A stretch of 8,662 bases of DNA. Origin: Oscillospiraceae bacterium. Its GTDB lineage: Bacteria > Bacillota > Clostridia > Oscillospirales > QAMX01. A model generated the notes under the pieces. It searched no databases. It was not told the origin of the DNA and saw only the letters and a list, made by a program, of their open reading frames with translations. The stretch lies in NCBI GenBank assembly GCA_902772625.1, contig CACYBP010000211.1, forward strand, positions 1-8,662, written 5' to 3'. This document shows positions 5,641 through 8,662 of this stretch, piece by piece (position 1 is the stretch's first letter; each line of letters starts with the position of its first letter). The position numbers and the translations under genes are program-made.

Positions 5641-5668
5641 GCAAAAGCCGGATCCTTCCGGCTTTTGC
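5641..5668 (+). terminator. Rho-independent terminator downstream of prfB
   Basis: A perfect 12-bp stem (GCAAAAGCCGGA at 5641-5652 with its complement at 5657-5668) around a TCCT loop has a symmetric A4/T4 arrangement. The T-run is inside the stem and short (four T), so termination may be only moderate. Confidence 0.75.
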
Positions 5669-5713
5669 CCCCGGCTTTATGGACTCTTTGAACGCGTGAA
5701 AGGAGAAAGCGTC

Positions 5714-5944
5714 ATGAAATGCCCTTATTGCGGAAGTGAGAAGATCGAACCGGGCGTCGCCTGGGGAAAGACCACCGGCGTGTCAGGCCCGGTCGGCCTG
5801 AAATACCAGGCGGGCCCTCTTGTCGGCACCGCTCAGGTCTATTCCGACCTCTGCCTTGTCTGCGGGACCCTTCTGCGCACGTATATCAAAGAGGACCCGA
5901 ACCGGAAGTGGAGCCATAAATCAGGGTTCCCGGGAGGCAAATAA
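5714..5944 (+). CDS. Small double-CxxC (zinc-ribbon) protein of unknown function
   Basis: The ATG at 5714 follows AAAGGAG (5699-5705) by eight bases. The 76-residue product has CPYC at residues 3-6 and CLVC at 47-50, the four-cysteine layout of a zinc ribbon. Between them is a Gly-rich segment (GVAWGKTTGVSGPVGLKYQ). After the second pair come GTLLRTYIKEDPNRKW and a basic, Gly-rich tail. It has no signal peptide or membrane segment, so it is probably cytoplasmic. Similar small proteins in Bacillota, with CPYCGS near the N-terminus and a C-x-x-CG-x-x-x-R-x-Y element, are usually left as hypothetical or loosely labelled as zinc-ribbon or TFIIIB-like; that comparison is from memory. The gene stands alone between the prfB terminator and another terminator at 6007. 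A promoter is not obvious, and readthrough from prfB is possible. Function unknown. Confidence 0.8.
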   Translation: MKCPYCGSEKIEPGVAWGKTTGVSGPVGLKYQAGPLVGTAQVYSDLCLVCGTLLRTYIKEDPNRKWSHKSGFPGGK

Positions 5945-6006
5945 GCCTTCTCCCCCGGAGCTTCTTTGCGCAATCCCGGCTTTTTGACCGGCCGGTGACG
6001 CCCCGC

Positions 6007-6037
6007 GGCGCGTTTTCTGTGCAAAACGCGCCCTTTT
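6007..6037 (+). terminator. Rho-independent terminator after the zinc-ribbon gene
   Basis: GGCGCGTTTT (6007-6016) pairs perfectly with AAAACGCGCC (6023-6032) around a 6-nt loop, followed by CTTTT. It lies 63 bp after the stop codon and shortly before the rpmG promoter, separating the two units. Confidence 0.8.
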
Positions 6038-6053
6038 CATGCAAAAATAATCC

Positions 6054-6082
6054 TTGACTTTTCCCTCTTTCCATGCTATACT
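6054..6082 (+). promoter_or_regulatory. Strong extended -10 promoter of the rpmG-secE-nusG-rplKA operon
   Basis: A -35 TTGACT (6054-6059), a 17-bp spacer and -10 TATACT (6077-6082) preceded by TGC (6074-6076) form a near-consensus sigma-A promoter. Initiation is expected near 6089, giving a leader of about 89 nt. The strength suits a ribosomal protein operon. Confidence 0.9.
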
Positions 6083-6177
6083 TTTCCTTACCTGCAAAGG
6101 GTTTATTTTTTGTGCCCAAAAACGGGCCCATGCCCTTAATTTCAGCAGGGAGGCAATGATTAAGGAGGTGCCGAACA

Positions 6178-6327
6178 ATGCGAGTCAAAGTTACTCTCGC
6201 GTGCCAGGAATGCAAGCAGCGCAACTACAACACTGTCAAGAACAAGAAAAACACGCCTGACAGACTTGAAATGAACAAGTACTGCCGTTTCTGCCGCAAG
6301 CACACCGTTCACAGAGAAACGAAGTAA
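6178..6327 (+). CDS. rpmG: 50S ribosomal protein L33 (zinc-binding type)
   Basis: This 49-codon gene starts at the ATG at 6178, seven bases after a very strong AAGGAGGTG (6162-6170). Its product, beginning [19 protein letters not shown], is L33 of the large ribosomal subunit, located near the E site. The four zinc ligands are two CxxC pairs: CQEC at residues 9-12 and CRFC at 36-39 (nucleotides 6202-6213 and 6283-6294). The conserved [15 protein letters not shown] and the basic C-terminus are also present. Length and both cysteine pairs match the zinc-containing form; many bacteria also have a zinc-free paralog, not visible here. It heads the operon with secE and nusG, the standard bacterial order, with secE beginning 24 bp after its stop. 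Confidence 0.96.
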   Translation: MRVKVTLACQECKQRNYNTVKNKKNTPDRLEMNKYCRFCRKHTVHRETK

Positions 6328-6351
6328 GAGCGTGAGGGAAAGGTGAATCTG

Positions 6352-6621
6352 ATGGCAGATACTACCGAAAAGAAAGCGGTCAAAAAGACCGAGAAGCCTT
6401 CCGCCAAGAAGGCCAAAAAGCCCAATCTCTTCAAAAGGATCGGCAAATGGTTCCGTGACATCTTCAACGAGATCAAGAAGATCACCTGGCCCACGATGCG
6501 CCAGACCCTGAAAAACACCCTCATCGTCATCGTCATGGTGCTGGTGGTTGGCGTTTACATCTGGGTGCTCGATCTCCTGCTCGGCTACGGGATCAGCCTG
6601 CTCCGCTCGCTGGTAGCGTAA
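6352..6621 (+). CDS. secE: Preprotein translocase subunit SecE
   Basis: SecE is the small essential membrane subunit that clamps SecY in the protein-export channel. The ATG at 6352 follows AAAGGTG by six bases and gives 89 residues. A GTG at 6343 lies inside that ribosome binding site and is unlikely. The N-terminal 25 residues are rich in Lys and Ala (KKAVKKTEKPSAKKAKK). Next comes the amphipathic segment FNEIKKITWPT (about residues 38-48), the family signature, and then one transmembrane helix (about residues 57-78). This single-span form is the usual one in Bacillota, unlike the three-span E. coli protein. nusG starts 15 bp downstream. Confidence 0.96.
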   Translation: MADTTEKKAVKKTEKPSAKKAKKPNLFKRIGKWFRDIFNEIKKITWPTMRQTLKNTLIVIVMVLVVGVYIWVLDLLLGYGISLLRSLVA

Positions 6622-6636
6622 GCGGGGGCGAAAGAG

Positions 6637-7161
6637 ATGGCTGAAAGCGCAAAATGGTACGTGGTGCACACTTATTCCGGGTATGAGAATAAGGTCGCCG
6701 CGACGATCGAAAAAACGGTGGAGAACCGCAAACTGCAATCGCTGATCCATGACGTCAAGATTCCCACCATCGTGGAGGAAGAGATCGGCGCCGACAACGT
6801 GAAAAAACAGGTGGAGCGCAAGCTGTTCCCCGGCTACGTCATGATCAAGATGGTCATGAACGACGAAAGCTGGTACATCGTACGCAATACCCGCGGCGTC
6901 ACCGGTTTCGTGGGCCCCGAGTCCAAACCGGTCCCCCTCTCCGAAGAGGAAGTCCTTGCCTTCGGCATGGAGAAACCCGAAATCAACGTGGCCTACGCCG
7001 TGGACGAAACCGTCCGCATCGTGGACGGGCCGCTTTCCGGTTTCATCGGCAACGTAGACACCATCGACACCGAGAAGAACATGGTCCGCGTCATCGTCTC
7101 CATGTTCGGACGGGAAACGCCGGTGGAACTCGAGCTCGATCAGGTCGAGCCGCTTGAATGA
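6637..7161 (+). CDS. nusG: Transcription termination/antitermination factor NusG
   Basis: NusG binds the RNA polymerase clamp, modulates pausing and Rho-dependent termination, and couples transcription to translation. The 174-residue product begins MAESAKWYVVHTYSGYENKV, typical of the NGN domain (about residues 1-112), which also contains RKLFPGYVMIKM and NTRGVTGFVG. The C-terminal KOW domain (about 120-174) shows VRIVDGPLSGFIGNV and ends with ELELDQVEPLE. The length matches bacterial NusG without insertions. The ribosome binding site is weak (GGGGGCG around 6624-6630, six bases before the ATG), so translation may depend partly on coupling to secE, whose stop is 15 bp away. rplK follows 26 bp downstream. 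Confidence 0.97.
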   Translation: MAESAKWYVVHTYSGYENKVAATIEKTVENRKLQSLIHDVKIPTIVEEEIGADNVKKQVERKLFPGYVMIKMVMNDESWYIVRNTRGVTGFVGPESKPVPLSEEEVLAFGMEKPEINVAYAVDETVRIVDGPLSGFIGNVDTIDTEKNMVRVIVSMFGRETPVELELDQVEPLE

Positions 7162-7187
7162 CCTGAATTTTTAGGAGGTAATATCCG

Positions 7188-7613
7188 ATGGCACAAAAAA
7201 TCGTTGGATACGTGAAATTACAGATCCCCGCGGGCAAGGCAACTCCGGCTCCCCCGGTCGGCCCTGCTCTTTCCCAGCACGGCGTGAACATCATGGGCTT
7301 CACCAAGGAATTCAATGAGCGCACCAAGGCGAACATCGGCTACATCATCCCGGTGGTCATCACCGTGTACGCCGACCGCTCCTTCTCCTTCGTGACCAAG
7401 ACTCCCCCGGCATCCCAGCTGATCAAGAAGGCCTGCAACATCGAATCCGGCTCGGGCGTTCCCAACAAGGACAAGGTCGCCCACATCTCCAAGGACGCCG
7501 TCCGCGAGATCGCCGAAAAGAAAATGCCCGACCTGAACGCCGCCTCCATCGAGGCCGCCATGAGCATGATCGCCGGCACCTGCCGCAGCATGGGCGTCGT
7601 CGTCGACGACTGA
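7188..7613 (+). CDS. rplK: 50S ribosomal protein L11
   Basis: L11 binds the GTPase-associated region of 23S rRNA at the base of the L10-L12 stalk and is needed for elongation-factor function and, in organisms that have it, RelA activation. The 141-residue length is exactly typical. The N-terminal domain has the proline-rich [19 protein letters not shown] (about residues 20-39). The RNA-binding C-terminal domain shows [13 protein letters not shown] and ends with [16 protein letters not shown]. The ATG at 7188 has AGGAGGT (7173-7179) eight bases upstream, much stronger than the site of nusG. The next gene, rplA, follows after a 72-bp gap that contains a probable L1-binding RNA element. Confidence 0.98.
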   Translation: MAQKIVGYVKLQIPAGKATPAPPVGPALSQHGVNIMGFTKEFNERTKANIGYIIPVVITVYADRSFSFVTKTPPASQLIKKACNIESGSGVPNKDKVAHISKDAVREIAEKKMPDLNAASIEAAMSMIAGTCRSMGVVVDD

Positions 7614-7632
7614 TTTCTGAAGATTGCACACA

Positions 7633-7670
7633 CGGTGGGAGGGTCGTCTGACCCGAAAACACAACCACTA
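7633..7670 (+). promoter_or_regulatory. Probable L1-binding autoregulatory leader in front of rplA
   Basis: In the rplK-rplA gap the RNA can form a lower helix (GGTGG 7634-7638 with CCACT 7665-7669), an asymmetric internal loop (GA opposite GAAAACACAA), and an upper helix (GGGTC 7641-7645 with GACCC 7650-7654) with a 4-nt loop. The sequence GTGGGAGG on the 5' side and AAAAC...CCAC on the 3' side match, as I recall them, the L1 operator elements that mimic the 23S rRNA L1 site in Bacillota. The structure ends one base before the rplA Shine-Dalgarno sequence, so L1 binding could block initiation. Identification is by pattern, not covariance search. Confidence 0.75.
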
Positions 7671-7685
7671 TGAGGAGGAAATAAC

Positions 7686-8408
7686 GTGTTTCACGGTAAA
7701 AAATATGTTGACAGCGTAAAAAGCTACGATAGATCCCAGCAGTACGAGACCGGCGACGCCATCAACGTCGTTCTGGCCAACGCCAAGGCGAAGTTCGACG
7801 AGACCGTCGAGGTCCACGTCAAGCTTGGCGTAGACTCCCGTCACGCCGACCAGCAGGTCCGCGGCGCCATCGTTCTGCCCAACGGCACCGGTAAGTCGGT
7901 GCGCGTCCTGGTCTTCGCCAAGGGCGACCGGGCGGACGCCGCCGCTGCCGCCGGCGCCGATTACGTGGGCGCCGAAGACATGGTCGAACGCATCCAGAAG
8001 GAAGGCTTCCTGGATTTCGACGTGGTCATCGCTTCCCCCGACACCATGGGGCTCGTCGGCCGCCTCGGCCGTATCCTCGGTCCTAAGGGCCTGATGCCGA
8101 ACCCGAAGGCCGGCACCGTCACCCCCGACGTCGCCAGAGCCGTCAAGGAAGCCAAGGCCGGTAAGATCGAGTACCGTCTGGACAAGACCAATATCATCCA
8201 CTGCCCCATCGGCAAGGTCTCCTTCGGCAAGGAGAAGGTTGAAGAGAACTTCAACACCCTCCTGGGCGCCATCGTCCGCGCCAAGCCGGCCGCCGCCAAG
8301 GGCCAGTATATCCGCTCCTGCGTCATCACCTCCACCATGGGCCCGGGCGTGAAGATCAACACCACCCGCCTGATGGAGCTGGGCGCCGCGAACGTCGAAA
8401 AGGAGTAA
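7686..8408 (+). CDS. rplA: 50S ribosomal protein L1
   Basis: L1 forms the mobile L1 stalk near the ribosomal E site and represses its own mRNA. The start is a GTG at 7686, seven bases after GAGGAGG (7672-7678). The 240-residue product begins [20 protein letters not shown], slightly longer than the usual 229-235. Domain I (the N- and C-terminal parts) includes [20 protein letters not shown] and the later KINTTRL region. Domain II holds the signature [20 protein letters not shown] (about residues 127-146). The end is Ala-rich. The gene is preceded by a probable L1-binding leader and followed by a very strong terminator 39 bp downstream, so rplJ and rplL are not immediately next in this unit. 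Confidence 0.98.
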   Translation: MFHGKKYVDSVKSYDRSQQYETGDAINVVLANAKAKFDETVEVHVKLGVDSRHADQQVRGAIVLPNGTGKSVRVLVFAKGDRADAAAAAGADYVGAEDMVERIQKEGFLDFDVVIASPDTMGLVGRLGRILGPKGLMPNPKAGTVTPDVARAVKEAKAGKIEYRLDKTNIIHCPIGKVSFGKEKVEENFNTLLGAIVRAKPAAAKGQYIRSCVITSTMGPGVKINTTRLMELGAANVEKE

Positions 8409-8447
8409 GCACTCTCCCCATAAGAGAACGCCTCATTAAGACAGAAC

Positions 8448-8483
8448 AAAAACCCGTTCGGAGACTTCTCCGAACGGGTTTTT
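8448..8483 (+). terminator. Bidirectional rho-independent terminator between rplA and a convergent gene
   Basis: A perfect 16-bp stem (8448-8463 with 8468-8483) around an ACTT loop has AAAAA at its left foot and TTTTT at its right foot, so it can act on both strands. It ends the ribosomal operon on the plus strand and lies 28 bp beyond the stop codon of the minus-strand gene to its right. Confidence 0.95.
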
Positions 8484-8511
8484 CCGTCTTTGCAGGGTCC
8501 CGGGAAAGCCT

Positions 8512-8661
8512 TCACGCCTCCGGGAAAAGCTTGCCGGCCTCCTCCTTTTCAAAGAGCCGGAGGAAGAAGCTTCTTCCCTCCTCCGGGTTCGTCACCAGTC
8601 TTTCTTCCCCGTCCCCCGTCAGGATCTCCAGAGCGGCTCCCGCTTTCCCTGCGTCCGCGAT
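8512..8661 (-). CDS. C-terminal end of an unidentified minus-strand gene
   Basis: Reading the minus strand from 8661, a frame stays open for 49 codons to a TGA at 8512-8514. The start lies outside the window. The visible residues begin [18 protein letters not shown], continue with [20 protein letters not shown] and end KLFPEA. Support for a real gene is indirect. The codons favour G or C in the third position like the neighbouring genes, the other two minus-strand frames hit stops, and the frame ends just before a symmetric hairpin suited to terminate convergent transcripts. The tail is acidic and probably soluble. I do not recognise the family, and 49 residues are too few to assign a function. 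Confidence 0.6.
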   Translation of the reverse strand: MADAGKAGAALEILTGDGEERLVTNPEEGRSFFLRLFEKEEAGKLFPEA

Positions 8662-8662
8662 C

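Noticed and set aside
4400..5644. A 414-codon open frame on the minus strand across prfB
   Set aside because: It is fully antisense to a clear RF2 gene. Its protein is rich in His, Val, Asp and Gly with no family motif, as expected from the complement of GC-rich third positions.
5986..5997. Palindrome ACCGGCCGGT as a regulator binding site
   Set aside because: It is a short GC palindrome expected by chance at this composition and lies upstream of the terminator rather than at a promoter.

Overview
The window looks like a chromosomal segment of a GC-rich member of the Bacillota, most likely class Clostridia and possibly an uncultured gut lineage. The grounds are strong AGGAGG-type ribosome binding sites, sigma-A promoters with 17-bp spacers (two with an extended -10 TGn), Clostridia-style small lipoproteins, a zinc-ribbon L33, and an rpmG-secE-nusG-rplK-rplA operon with an L1-type leader before rplA. 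The lineage is inferred from gene content and style only.

Left part (1-1123): the 3' end of a dCMP deaminase gene, then a lipoprotein of unknown role with an N-terminal segment common in clostridial lipoproteins, closed by a strong terminator.

Middle part (1205-4341): three tandem paralogous lipoproteins of 179-182 residues, followed by an ApbE-type FAD:protein FMN transferase that also carries a lipoprotein signal. The mature lipoproteins all begin CTGKTPDVIESEA. Their pattern resembles the small extracytoplasmic domains related to the sulfite-oxidase/YedY molybdopterin-binding fold, although no cofactor cysteine can be assigned. Copies 2 and 3 are nearly identical in DNA over 168 nt of the mature N-terminus but have unrelated signal peptides. 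Copies 1 and 2 have their own promoters, and copies 2 and 3 their own terminators. This is the least ordinary part of the window and may form a cell-surface redox module, but that is inference.

Right part (4373-8483): prfB (peptide chain release factor 2) under a clear promoter, with no programmed frameshift; then tandem hairpins, a 76-residue double-CxxC protein and another terminator. A strong promoter at 6054 drives rpmG, secE, nusG, rplK and rplA: a ribosomal protein, the Sec translocase subunit, the transcription elongation factor NusG, and the L11 and L1 proteins of the ribosomal L1 stalk and factor-binding region. The rplK-rplA gap holds a probable L1 autoregulatory RNA. A 16-bp perfect terminator hairpin ends the operon directly after rplA, and a convergent gene, seen only as its last 49 codons on the minus strand, follows. 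rplJ-rplL therefore do not come next as they often do elsewhere.

No mobile elements, CRISPR arrays, tRNA or rRNA genes were seen. No stretch longer than 300 bases lacks a gene.
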